This document shows positions 25,077 through 34,020 of a stretch of 58,512 bases of DNA, piece after piece; within the stretch, counting starts at the first letter, position 1; the number at the start of each line of letters is the position of its first letter. Under the pieces are notes generated by a model. The model did not search any database and was not told where the DNA came from. It saw nothing but the letters and a program-made list of their open reading frames with translations. The stretch is from a virus. The stretch lies in the IMG/VR virus record IMGVR_UViG_3300044646_001108, positions 1-58,512 of that record. One strand, 5' to 3'. A program made the translations under genes and the position numbers.

Positions 25077-25315
25077 GCTGTTGCGATTGCCACGGCAGCG
25101 GCTCCGGTAAAAGTTCCGTTGTATGTGGTGTCTGAGACGTTCGACCCACTTGGGGTTGTGTACCGCAGCCCGCCGTTTTTTACATCCATGTTTTTAGATA
25201 CGACGAAACGCAAGTCCGGGGTGCCACTAACTCTCCGCATGTAACGGCGAGCGCTTGTCAACTTGCCATTGGAAGCGATGAAGGTTGTTGGAGTGATGTA
25301 GAGTGCATATGGCAT
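25073..25315 (-). CDS. Small hypothetical tail-region protein
   Basis: 80 residues from MPYALYITPTT; the ATG shares a base with the upstream TAA (TAATG). Beta-rich, ending in an Ala/Thr tail (GTFTGAAAVAIATA). Overlaps the Tyr-rich gene by 4 nt. Confidence 0.6.
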   Translation of the reverse strand: MPYALYITPTTFIASNGKLTSARRYMRRVSGTPDLRFVVSKNMDVKNGGLRYTTPSGSNVSDTTYNGTFTGAAAVAIATA

Positions 25316-25815
25316 TACGACGGGTTCCTGAAAATCCAAACCTTAAATGACTCAGTGATCGCTGGCAACGCGCTTTTGTATGTCACCCACGTTTCTTGAA
25401 CATAAATGCGCTGCGTCGTCATTGATATATTCAACAACCTGAACGAGGCGCCTACGTTCTGGAATGGAGAGGTAGGCGTTACCTGATCTGCGCCCCGAGC
25501 CGATGTTGCAAATGGTATATACCCCAGGTTGTGTGTGCTGATTTCGTATAAGTCGGTGCCGGATGTCGGCACATCGTATGTCACGTCATCCTTTTTGCCA
25601 GAGGTCGTCTGCGTGTTTGCCGCCCGGTACGGGAAAGTGAGTGAGGCAGTGACCGTGCTTTCCAGCGACATATACGAAAGATCAGAGTGGAAGAAAATGT
25701 TGGAGATATTCTTCTTTGGCTTGTTGAGGTAATCTGTGAGGGTCGCACTGGTAATGCCTCCGGCACAGATCATCACCTTGCCATCCGATCCCCGCGCATA
25801 AAGTCGGACAGGCAT
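25315..25815 (-). CDS. Hypothetical tail-region protein
   Basis: 166 residues beginning MPVRLYARGSDGKVMICAGG; beta-rich with Thr/Ser-rich segments (AANTQTTSGKKDDVTYDVPT), consistent with a virion surface component. No family recognised. Confidence 0.6.
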   Translation of the reverse strand: MPVRLYARGSDGKVMICAGGITSATLTDYLNKPKKNISNIFFHSDLSYMSLESTVTASLTFPYRAANTQTTSGKKDDVTYDVPTSGTDLYEISTHNLGYIPFATSARGADQVTPTSPFQNVGASFRLLNISMTTQRIYVQETWVTYKSALPAITESFKVWIFRNPS

Positions 25816-25816
25816 T

Positions 25817-26587
25817 TCACCGCCTATGCAACGGGCACCCGCCGATTTTCATGGAGTCTCTGGTCCATCGTGCGGGGTTAAAAGAAAACTTCTTAGCCCA
25901 ATCCAGCTTCTGCTTCTCGCTCTCGGTTATTGTTTCACAAACAATTTCAATATCGCGATTAAACCGAGGGGTTAAATAGGCGATTGCGTCGCCAGCATTG
26001 AATTGATATTTCACACCCTTGCCTTCGGGGGGCTTGGAGAAAATAGCGTTAATGTGACTGTGGTGTTGATAGTGAAACTCAATTTCACCGGGCATTGTCA
26101 TCCAGCGATGGTCTTGGTTGTGGTAAAACGGGTCGCTGAGAAACCAGGACACTGGCTCCTCTGTGAAAATGACCCACGGCGAAGTAATCTTCCAAGCCAT
26201 CCAATCATTGCCGATCATGCCGGGGTATTGACTTGGAGGATGATGCTCACCGCTGTGCATTAAACCTGGCGCGGCTCCTCCAACCTTTCCATCTGGCAAT
26301 ACGGTTACGCAGTAATCAGACCACATTGGTATTACCAACGAGTTCTCCCACAGCTTTTGAACTGCGTAGCAATGCTTGATAGTCTTTGCCATTTTGGGTG
26401 GCGCAAACGGGTTGAATCTTTTCTTCAACTCCGCGCTGGCAACCTCTTCGTCAAGGTAAGGCGGCACGCCACGCCACCAAGTTGGAAGCGCTTTTGACAG
26501 GCGAACAATCGGGAACAGCTGTGGAAGCATCTCCGTGGTTGTCAGACAACGAAGCGTGATCTTCTTGGTTTTCTTCCAAAACAGCAT
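25817..26587 (-). CDS. Conserved-type phage protein of unknown function (DUF6065-like candidate)
   Basis: 256 residues from ATG 26587, two bases after the upstream stop. Rich in Trp, His and Pro, with SLPTWWRGVP-like and HSGEHHPPSQYPGMIG segments and FHYQHHSHINAIFS in a beta-rich body. The spacing of Trp and His recalls small proteins found among tail genes of marine and freshwater phages, possibly cupin-like metal binders; that link is from memory and weak. It follows the NlpC/P60 gene. Confidence 0.6.
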   Translation of the reverse strand: MLFWKKTKKITLRCLTTTEMLPQLFPIVRLSKALPTWWRGVPPYLDEEVASAELKKRFNPFAPPKMAKTIKHCYAVQKLWENSLVIPMWSDYCVTVLPDGKVGGAAPGLMHSGEHHPPSQYPGMIGNDWMAWKITSPWVIFTEEPVSWFLSDPFYHNQDHRWMTMPGEIEFHYQHHSHINAIFSKPPEGKGVKYQFNAGDAIAYLTPRFNRDIEIVCETITESEKQKLDWAKKFSFNPARWTRDSMKIGGCPLHRR

Positions 26588-26589
26588 GT

Positions 26590-27312
26590 TTACATCCTGT
26601 CCTTGTGTCGCAAAAACATGTACACGCTTTCGCGCCAAGTTCCAGCGAACTCTTGAATCGTGGACAGCCGGTTGTAAAAGTGGTGCAGGATGCGGTCGCC
26701 GTTCAGGTACACGCCGCAGTGGTCCGGTCCGTCTACGACGCCTCTCCCAACACGCATTAGGATTCCGTCGCCGTGTTGCGGGAACATCACCGGCTCAAAC
26801 CCACACAACTGCCAGCTGGTTAAAAACAGGTTTTGCCCCTGATAACTGCGCGACTGCATCAGGTAGTTGTCGGGCGTGACAATGTTGAGCAGCTTGATGC
26901 CAAGCTCCCGCTTGTAGTAGTCGATGATGAGCCGGTAGCAATCAGCCTGACCAATGCTCCACTGGCGCCCCTCAAATGGTGGGCTATCCTTAAACGTCAG
27001 CGGGTAAAACATCTTGAAGTGACCGCTGGGGTAGGCAACCTTTAGGATGCCCATGTTGTGGGTGTTCATCCAGTCGATGTCTTCGTTTGTTGCCGCCGCC
27101 TTTTCAGCGCGGCTTGAAAACACTCGCGCATACGTGCGGTCGCCGCTTTTTCTGGAGAGCCGCATATGACCACGAACGTTGTCGAGCCATATTTCAGCGC
27201 CGACGCCGTCGCTCATGATTGCCGAAGCTATCTCCGGCATGACGGTGATGAAGTGGACCTGCGCCTCACCGCATCTGTCGTCAAAGTTGATGCCGTATGC
27301 GGATTCCATCAA
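26590..27312 (-). CDS. NlpC/P60-type peptidase of the tail tip
   Basis: 240 residues. The C-terminal half has the papain-like NlpC/P60 pattern: Cys125 in IGQADCYRLIIDYYKREL, His198 in GPDHCGVYL, with FLTSWQLCGFEPV between. Lambda gpK is the known relative; it cleaves peptidoglycan stem peptides during DNA entry. It lies between a gpJ-like protein and other tip proteins, a siphovirus-type pairing inside a short-tail gene set. Confidence 0.75.
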   Translation of the reverse strand: MMESAYGINFDDRCGEAQVHFITVMPEIASAIMSDGVGAEIWLDNVRGHMRLSRKSGDRTYARVFSSRAEKAAATNEDIDWMNTHNMGILKVAYPSGHFKMFYPLTFKDSPPFEGRQWSIGQADCYRLIIDYYKRELGIKLLNIVTPDNYLMQSRSYQGQNLFLTSWQLCGFEPVMFPQHGDGILMRVGRGVVDGPDHCGVYLNGDRILHHFYNRLSTIQEFAGTWRESVYMFLRHKDRM

Positions 27313-29801
27313 ACCTCAATGCTTATCGTTTTGTTCGTTAAATCGATGAGGAATTTCCCATCGGTGCTTTGAACGGTGCCTGCGGTAATCGATCCATTCT
27401 TGATGTCGAACGCGCCCGCTTTTGTCAGCTTCCACCCACTGGCTGCGGTCGCGTAATTGGTCGACTCAATCGTGTCGGCAATCTTTGCCGTAGTGATCGT
27501 TCCGTCGCCAATCACTGCCGTCTTGATTCGCACCACGCCATCAACAAGCTCAAACGGGGTCGTAGTGGTGGCTGCTGTGGCTTGATGCTTGATCTTGAAG
27601 TTGGCTACAACAAACTCTGCATTGCCGCCTGATATGGAAACCGTAGGGTTGTTCGCTGTAAACGCTGTGACGTTTCCATTTCCATCGTCGGTGACATCTG
27701 TGGTGCCGCCAGAGTAAAGCTCGCTGCCATACACCTTAGCGCCGTTGATTGCGATGGTGGCGTTGATGTATCCGGTTGTAATCTTCTTTGCCGAAACCGA
27801 GCCAATCTTTGCGTCAGTAATGTCTGCGTTTTTTATGGTTGCCGCATCCAGGTATACAACGCCTCCATCCACAATAAACGGCGCGGTGATCTTCCCGACC
27901 TTTGAATCAGCGGTAACGGTTGCGGAAGTTGGCAGGCTTGTATCAGCAATTCGTATGAAGGTCGTCCCGACTGCGCTTACGACGTGAACACCAGCAAAGC
28001 CGTCAACACCAAAAATACTCACCTTGTCGTTGACAACGAGTCCGTGCCCACTTGGCACCGTAAATTGCCGGTATGCTGCGTTGTTCGTAAAAGCAGATAT
28101 TGCGACCGTGCTGACAGATGGGTTTACCACGGCAAATTTGTCGACGCGGGCGATGAAGCTGCTGACAGGGGTGCCGTTAACAGTTTGCGACGCAAGACCG
28201 AAGCCGGACACGTAGCCGTTCTGATCAATCTTCACCGTGTACTGTGCGTACAGGTTGCCGTCGGCGGTTGACCGGGCGCCCGCCTCAACAGCGATGGCGT
28301 TGTTGAGGTCGCTGCGCAGTGTCGTGATGTCCGCAGCCAGCGAGCCGTCTGCATTAACCCTGGCAATCTGCTCGCTCGTCACGGACGCAGCAACGCCGTT
28401 GTACTGGGCAGTGAGGTTGCTGATGTCAAGGGCGAGCGATTGATCGGCTGTGCTTCTTACGTACTGCTCGTTGGTGATCGCAGCGCTGTTGTTCTCGAAT
28501 TGTGTGTTCAGGTTCGTAATGTTCGACGCCAACGATTCATCTGCAGTCGAGCGCGCAATCTGTTCGCTCGAAATGGCTGCGGTGTTGGTGGCGAACTGCG
28601 TGTTGAGCGTCGTAATGTTCGACGCCAGGGATTCGTCAGCAGTGGACCGCACGTACTGCTCGTTTTGAATCGCAGCCGTGTTGTCGGCGTAGTTCACCTG
28701 CAGCAGGCTAACGTCTTGGGCGATAGCGCTGTCGGATGACACGCGGGCTGTCCGCTCTGAGTGCAACAGCCCCGAAGTCAGTTGGTCAACATCTGTTCCC
28801 GTGTACGCGCCCCGCATCTGCACAGCCAGCGTGTTGCGCTGAGTCGCTTCCGCCTCGTCTGCGGTCGTCCTCGCAGTTGATTCAGACTGAATTGCTGCTT
28901 GCAGGCTTGCGTCGCCCGCCTCTGTGGATGCAGTCAGGAGCGTGATGTTCGAAGCCAGGGACTCGTCTGCCGTCTGGCGGATGATCTGCTCGTTCGTGAT
29001 GGCAGCTTGACGTAGCGCCGCTTCAGCAAGAATCTCCGCAGCCCTGGTTGCAGCCTCAGCATTGATGGCGGCAAGACGTAGATCGCGCTCTTGCTGGATC
29101 GCGGCAATCCGGGCGCGGGTCTCAAGAGTGGCGGCGCGCACAGAAGCCCTGGTTTGGTCGTATGCATCATCGATCCTCGACGACAAGGACCTGAACAGGG
29201 ATGACTCCAGGATTTGGTTCTGAAGGATTGGGATGATGTTGGCGGGGTCTACGCCAGTGGTGACCTCAGTCCCGAACGCGCTGTTCCAAGCCGAACGAAC
29301 TGCCGCCTGCGAAACAGTGCGGACCCAGTAGTACAGGGTGCGCTCTTCGCCGATGATGTCTGCAAAAAACTGAGAGCTTGAGGTTCCTGCAATTTGCGCA
29401 CTCGACAGGTCGTTTGTGTAAGACCTGAAGACCTCGTAGTAGGACGGGTTGGCAAACCTTGCAACATTCCATGACAGCATCACCGTGTCGAAAACAGCTA
29501 CCGCCTTGAGATCGGTCGGGGCTGGCGGGGTGGTAAGGTCCGACGAGCCGTCGTATATCGGGCTAAGCTCGCTATCGGGCAACCTAAGGTTGACGCTTGC
29601 GCTTAGGTTCTGGATCACCGAGGCGTTGGATGTCGTCTCCTGGACAAGCCCGATCTCAGTCAAGTCACGAAACGTAACGCCTGCATCGAGTGCGTCACCT
29701 CGAACCCCGACTCGCACTTGCGTGGCTTCTGTCAGAGCGGTCAGCACCTCCCCAACGTTCTCTCCGTCATAGGACGGGATCGATGGCAGCTTGGTCGTCA
29801 T
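27309..29801 (-). CDS. gpJ-like tail tip/receptor-binding protein
   Basis: 830 residues. Residues about 90-185 look like a fibronectin-III domain (APTDLKAVAVFDTVMLSWN). A coiled coil follows, with at least four repeats of about 35 residues built on NEQYVRSTADESLASNITTL (roughly residues 350-480). Then comes the conserved centre GFGLASQTVNGTPVSSFIAR of lambda gpJ-type (DUF1983) proteins. The tail beyond is a beta-rich fibre (ITTAKIADTI, SGWKLTKAG). It probably contacts the host receptor. Coupled to the nozzle gene by a 4-nt overlap. Confidence 0.8.
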   Translation of the reverse strand: MTTKLPSIPSYDGENVGEVLTALTEATQVRVGVRGDALDAGVTFRDLTEIGLVQETTSNASVIQNLSASVNLRLPDSELSPIYDGSSDLTTPPAPTDLKAVAVFDTVMLSWNVARFANPSYYEVFRSYTNDLSSAQIAGTSSSQFFADIIGEERTLYYWVRTVSQAAVRSAWNSAFGTEVTTGVDPANIIPILQNQILESSLFRSLSSRIDDAYDQTRASVRAATLETRARIAAIQQERDLRLAAINAEAATRAAEILAEAALRQAAITNEQIIRQTADESLASNITLLTASTEAGDASLQAAIQSESTARTTADEAEATQRNTLAVQMRGAYTGTDVDQLTSGLLHSERTARVSSDSAIAQDVSLLQVNYADNTAAIQNEQYVRSTADESLASNITTLNTQFATNTAAISSEQIARSTADESLASNITNLNTQFENNSAAITNEQYVRSTADQSLALDISNLTAQYNGVAASVTSEQIARVNADGSLAADITTLRSDLNNAIAVEAGARSTADGNLYAQYTVKIDQNGYVSGFGLASQTVNGTPVSSFIARVDKFAVVNPSVSTVAISAFTNNAAYRQFTVPSGHGLVVNDKVSIFGVDGFAGVHVVSAVGTTFIRIADTSLPTSATVTADSKVGKITAPFIVDGGVVYLDAATIKNADITDAKIGSVSAKKITTGYINATIAINGAKVYGSELYSGGTTDVTDDGNGNVTAFTANNPTVSISGGNAEFVVANFKIKHQATAATTTTPFELVDGVVRIKTAVIGDGTITTAKIADTIESTNYATAASGWKLTKAGAFDIKNGSITAGTVQSTDGKFLIDLTNKTISIEV

Positions 29802-32401
29802 GTCGTCTTTAACTCCCAGGCACTTTGAGAAATGCCAACAGCTGTTACGTTGGCTGTTCCGGTGATCTCAATCTCCCACTCGCGAGCCATAAACCCAGAC
29901 TCCAATCGGAACGGGTTCGAGCTCGCTGCGGTGTAGGTCTTGCTCACTCCATCTGCGATGACTTTCATCGTTACGGGATAGCTGTCGGCAACGACCTGCC
30001 CGAACGCCATCGTTCCCGGCGATGGCAGCTGCCCAATCTTGCTGCGCCATGTGTAAGTCAGGTTCGCGGCTCCAGCGAACAGCGCCTGAATGGAGCCATC
30101 GGCAACCGAAACAATGAGCCTGTCATCCTGAATCACTCGGTGGGCTGCGTACCCAACAAGCGTGGTTTCGCACCAGGAAGCAGCCTGCCCGGTCGGGTCG
30201 AAGATGAACATCTTCACAACGTTGTTGACAGTGCAGAAGCCGTGATAGCGGCTCTCATGCCAGTACCCGTGGATTGACTCCGGGTTGTAGGATTGCCACT
30301 GCGCTTGAGTCAGTACCGCCTTGGTAACGACGTCAGCGCCGCCAGGGGTAATCAACACAAGCCCATCCGGAGATGCGTACATTACCCCGTTGCCGGTCTC
30401 AGCGATGCTTCGCTTGGACACGCATGCTTGCTCAAGGGGGAGCTTGGCGAGTGTCATCGACTCAGGGCTGACGCCTCCAACCAGATACGGAAACCCTGTC
30501 GTAAGGATCGCAGCCGATTGCCCGAAGACAGCAATGCCGACAACAGGGTAGTCGACGCTAACGCGGTACTTTGCTGGATAAGCGTGTGGCTGGTACTGCT
30601 CTGAAAAACAGATCGTCTTTCCCTGACTCCAGCCAATGGCGATTCCGTTTGCCATCATTCTTAAGCCAGCGAGATCGGTCGGCGGAGCGACCCAATTGGT
30701 GGACGGGATTACCTCACCAAGAGCCGACTGAAGAACCTTGTCGGCATAGCTACTGACGCCCAGAGCAATGCTGTCCGTCACAAGTTGGTACTGCGTTGTG
30801 CCATTGGCTGCAGTGGCTGTGCGGTACAGGTGAATCTTCGTGATGTTGTAGTTTCCTGTTGGCGCGCCAGACAAGTTGCTTACTGTGACGGGGTAATCGG
30901 GATCGATGTCTACCGTCTCCGATGGCTCACTTGGGGGACCCTCCTCCCCGTACTGGCTCACATAGGTGTAGACGTAAGAGCGGGTCTCGGCGTTTCGCGT
31001 GGGCTGCAGGGTTCCGAGCGCAGAGTAAGGTTCAACCGGCGGCGTCAAGGCGTTAGGGTTGCCAGGAGTCGCTCTTGCGTTGACAGCTGCGGCAGTTTCT
31101 GTGTCGATGTAGCTGACCTGCGAGGCGGGAAGCTCGACCACCAAGCGATAGCTGGTTTCTGGCGCCGAATACGTGCCATCAGATTGCGTCGTAACGTTCT
31201 GACGGTAGATGCGCTTCTTGGTGCAGTTTGCGGGCGGGTCGTCGCCGTGGACGACCTTGACCTGGGTTGACCCATCAATTGCTCGAATGAACCCGCTGGA
31301 GCTTGATAGCGGAGACTCTTGTCCGCTGTCCGCAACCCAGCTGACCGCGTACACCCGCTGCACCACTGGCGCTGGAGTCGTCGCTGACGCATTGTCTTCG
31401 ATGGTCTGGTCGCTAATTTCAATCGACGCAGTTGGCGCAAACGAAGGCTTGCTTGGTGTGCGCAGAACAGCTGTTGACATCTGTGTGCCAGTAACAGCTG
31501 CAGCCAGCAGATCGTCGTCGTACTTCGCCTGGGTAAGCGGGATCGTTGCGATAGCCCGGTAGTTGCCAGACGAGTCCTTGCGGTAGATGCGCTTCTGGGT
31601 AACAGCTGTTTGGCTGTTCCCTGAGGTTGGCAGGCTCGTCAGCTTGGTTCGAGCCAGAACCCGCTTGGACACAGAGGTAATGCCAGCCATGCTGGCGCCG
31701 CCCGTGTTGAATGTGATCGTCTTGGCGTCAACAACCGAGTCGACCTTGTAGGCACTTGCCCCGGCTTTGACGTAGTCGTCTACCGCAAAGTCGTGTGTGT
31801 AGGTGAAGACAACTGTGGCAACGTTCGATGCCACCGTGATGGTCACATCGTACAGACCGTAGTCGTAATGGGCGGCAAGGCAGGTGGTCTTTGCCGTCGT
31901 CCCGATTGCTGACTCTTTGGAGCCGTCAGCGTTCAAGTACGTGATGGCGTATTCCCTGGTCTCCGTTGCGTTGTCAGAGATCGCAGCGCCAGTTGCCCGA
32001 GGCGCGTTGGCTGGCTTTGGGATGCCGAGTGTGTAATACGCGGTTGGGAATGGAGCTACCCCACCGGCAATGTATGTCTTGGGTCCGTACTTTGGCGCGC
32101 CATCACCGGACCAGTAGATGCGGTCCCACTGATCGTCAATGATCGGAGACTCAAAAACATCCACTTCGGTGGTCCACGACAACACCTTAGTATTGTTCAG
32201 GACCGGGTAAATGCGCTTAACAGCTGCTCCGGTGCGACCCGTGGTGAGTCCAGCGGAAAGGTAGTTTTTGAACGGAACCAGCGCCCCAGATTGCAAGCGA
32301 GCGTTCGTCGCCACCTGAGCTTCCATGTCTTGCAGCAGCCGTGCGTCGACCATCGGACGCATCCCGGCGAAACGCCTGATGACGAATGCCGCCATTACCA
32401 C
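29798..32401 (-). CDS. Tail nozzle protein, T7 gp12-like
   Basis: 867 residues, beta-rich. The N-terminus (FAGMRPMVDARLLQDMEAQV, LQSGALVPFKNY) and the repeated ...TKKRIYRQ / QKRIYRK and RDIPL-type strands fit the beta-propeller tail tubular protein B family of podoviruses. The C-terminal half contains GVMYASPDGLVLITPGGADV, another propeller-like blade. It should form the distal tail tube. Members of this family are diagnostic for short-tailed phages. Confidence 0.75.
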   Translation of the reverse strand: MVMAAFVIRRFAGMRPMVDARLLQDMEAQVATNARLQSGALVPFKNYLSAGLTTGRTGAAVKRIYPVLNNTKVLSWTTEVDVFESPIIDDQWDRIYWSGDGAPKYGPKTYIAGGVAPFPTAYYTLGIPKPANAPRATGAAISDNATETREYAITYLNADGSKESAIGTTAKTTCLAAHYDYGLYDVTITVASNVATVVFTYTHDFAVDDYVKAGASAYKVDSVVDAKTITFNTGGASMAGITSVSKRVLARTKLTSLPTSGNSQTAVTQKRIYRKDSSGNYRAIATIPLTQAKYDDDLLAAAVTGTQMSTAVLRTPSKPSFAPTASIEISDQTIEDNASATTPAPVVQRVYAVSWVADSGQESPLSSSSGFIRAIDGSTQVKVVHGDDPPANCTKKRIYRQNVTTQSDGTYSAPETSYRLVVELPASQVSYIDTETAAAVNARATPGNPNALTPPVEPYSALGTLQPTRNAETRSYVYTYVSQYGEEGPPSEPSETVDIDPDYPVTVSNLSGAPTGNYNITKIHLYRTATAANGTTQYQLVTDSIALGVSSYADKVLQSALGEVIPSTNWVAPPTDLAGLRMMANGIAIGWSQGKTICFSEQYQPHAYPAKYRVSVDYPVVGIAVFGQSAAILTTGFPYLVGGVSPESMTLAKLPLEQACVSKRSIAETGNGVMYASPDGLVLITPGGADVVTKAVLTQAQWQSYNPESIHGYWHESRYHGFCTVNNVVKMFIFDPTGQAASWCETTLVGYAAHRVIQDDRLIVSVADGSIQALFAGAANLTYTWRSKIGQLPSPGTMAFGQVVADSYPVTMKVIADGVSKTYTAASSNPFRLESGFMAREWEIEITGTANVTAVGISQSAWELKTT

Positions 32402-32676
32402 TTCACCTTATCAGCCCAGTAGGCTGCAGACATCTTGCCCTTGGAGATGTTGCTGGCATGACGGGCTTTGAAAGACTCGCGCCGGTTGCGGTAAGCCTCC
32501 GACTCACCATCCTTCTTTGGGCTACCAGAGACACCTTGCTGACCAAACCGGATCGTCTTGATCTGATCGCCTGACTTAGCCACCACGACGTGGCTCTTGG
32601 TCGGGTGCGACGGAGTGCGCTTGGGCTGGTTGTATCCAGACACACCTGCTTTTGCGAGGCGAGGGTCTTTGCTCAT
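32395..32676 (-). CDS. Small basic conserved phage protein
   Basis: 93 residues, very basic: SKDPRLAKAGVSGYNQPKRT, KTIRFGQQGVSG and KGKMSAAYWADKVKW are blocks I recognise as conserved among tail-region proteins of diverse phages (DUF6321-like, from memory). Might bind nucleic acid or act in assembly. It overlaps the nozzle gene by 7 nt. Confidence 0.65.
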   Translation of the reverse strand: MSKDPRLAKAGVSGYNQPKRTPSHPTKSHVVVAKSGDQIKTIRFGQQGVSGSPKKDGESEAYRNRRESFKARHASNISKGKMSAAYWADKVKW

Positions 32677-32693
32677 TCATCGCTCCTATGGTC

Positions 32694-32885
32694 TTACTTG
32701 ACCTTCAGCACCAAGGAAAGCAGAAGGAGAATGATTGCGCCAGCGGCTCCAATCAGGATTCCCTCCAGCCGCTTCAGACGGGCGTTGATTCCGTTATAGC
32801 GTTCCGCGCATACAGCTTCGTGAGTGTCCACTCTGCCCTCTACTTCGGATACGCGCTCATCGATGGTCTGCGTTTTGTTTGCCAT
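32694..32885 (-). CDS. XhlA-like small membrane protein, possible second holin
   Basis: 63 residues: a coiled-coil N-terminal half (IDERVSEVEGRVDTHEAV) and one C-terminal transmembrane helix (LIGAAGAIILLLLSLVLKVK). This is the layout of XhlA-type haemolysin/holin accessory proteins. The main holin candidate is at 48979-49473. Confidence 0.65.
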   Translation of the reverse strand: MANKTQTIDERVSEVEGRVDTHEAVCAERYNGINARLKRLEGILIGAAGAIILLLLSLVLKVK

Positions 32886-32886
32886 A

Positions 32887-33150
32887 TTAGGTCGTCGTAT
32901 CGAAGTTAACTGTTCCGTTCAGAGTTGTTGTAACTGAGCCGTTGGTAAAGTTGAGAATCTCCGTGTCATTGGTGGAGCCACTACCGACGCCTGAGATTGC
33001 TCTGATTGCCTCCAGGTAAAACTCAGAAGCTTTGCGGATTGCAACCACGTAGTTGGACGCGCTGCCGCCAGTTGGCGTGAAAGAAAAGTGGACGATGAAA
33101 TAGCCGTTGTGCGTCTTGGTGACGCCCGCAGCTGTTAACGAGATTGCCAT
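32887..33150 (-). CDS. Small hypothetical virion-type protein
   Basis: 87 residues, beta-rich and Thr/Ser/Asn-rich, ending NGSVTTTLNGTVNFDTTT. No cysteine, no membrane segment. One base after it begins the XhlA-like gene. Likely a small surface protein. Confidence 0.6.
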   Translation of the reverse strand: MAISLTAAGVTKTHNGYFIVHFSFTPTGGSASNYVVAIRKASEFYLEAIRAISGVGSGSTNDTEILNFTNGSVTTTLNGTVNFDTTT

Positions 33151-33159
33151 TACCGCTCC

Positions 33160-34020
33160 TTAACGTGACACAGATTTGATTGATTGATCGAGCAGCGCCG
33201 CAGGAGACTGCTCGCTGACCCCCCTGAAGCCCCATTTGACAAGCTCTTCTTTCGTGAAAAGCGCGCTGACCTCGCTGATGATTTTTGCCCTGATCTTGCT
33301 GTCTAGGTTCACCCCAAACAACATCACCCAGCCATCAAGGTTGACGGCGCTGCCGTTAATCGTGGCAACCTCGGCTGACGGGTACATGAGACTTGGGCTT
33401 GGCGACAGGACCGCGACCGGCTTCAGCCGCTCGCTTAGCCCGCCTATTGGTCCGACAACATTCACAGCGTATGCGTCAATCCTGCCGCCGAGCAGGTCGT
33501 TGACTGCCCCGGCGTATGACTTGTAGCTCACAAACGTACAGGGAAGCCCGGTGCAAAGAGCCCTGGCTCCAAATTCGCTGACGTTACCGCCGCCAGAGGT
33601 GCCAACAAACAGGTGTTTGCTTGAGCGCAGCGATTCCCACGATGCATGGGTCGCCGAAACTATCACCGTGCTGTTGAAGCCTATAACAAACACCGGATCA
33701 AGATTTTTTGGAGCGCCCGCTGGGTAGCCCTGAGGGAAATAAACAGAGTTCAAAACGACCGAGTCGCCGCTAACCATCAGCGCTGGCGAGTCCAGGCTCT
33801 GGAAGTACTGGTGCCCAATGTTGCCAGACGCCCCTGGTTTATGTTCAATCCGGACCCGAGTGCCAGACGCCTCAAGCGCCCGCTTGATTCGCATCGATAT
33901 GTTTGAGTAAGGACCGCCAGCCTCTCTGTTCACAACGATGGTGACATCCTGAGAGGCTCTCGCCGTCAGTCCAAAAAGTAATATCGCGACCGCAGCGGCG
34001 CGTTGAAGATGTCGTGCCAT
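33160..34020 (-). CDS. Secreted TctC/Bug-family solute-binding protein
   Basis: 286 residues. The start at 34020 has GGAG five bases upstream and gives a standard signal peptide (RHLQR basic end, hydrophobic AAAVAILLFGL, TARAS cleavage site). The mature part matches the tripartite tricarboxylate transporter receptor class: VVNREAGGPYSNISMRI, GASGNIG, LFVGTSGGGNVSEFGARAL, YKSYAGAVNDLLGGRID. Bug proteins bind carboxylates in the periplasm and are hugely expanded in Bordetella and Cupriavidus, so the gene was probably taken from a beta-proteobacterial host. No TctA/TctB transporter genes accompany it. Confidence 0.8.
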   Translation of the reverse strand: MARHLQRAAAVAILLFGLTARASQDVTIVVNREAGGPYSNISMRIKRALEASGTRVRIEHKPGASGNIGHQYFQSLDSPALMVSGDSVVLNSVYFPQGYPAGAPKNLDPVFVIGFNSTVIVSATHASWESLRSSKHLFVGTSGGGNVSEFGARALCTGLPCTFVSYKSYAGAVNDLLGGRIDAYAVNVVGPIGGLSERLKPVAVLSPSPSLMYPSAEVATINGSAVNLDGWVMLFGVNLDSKIRAKIISEVSALFTKEELVKWGFRGVSEQSPAALLDQSIKSVSR

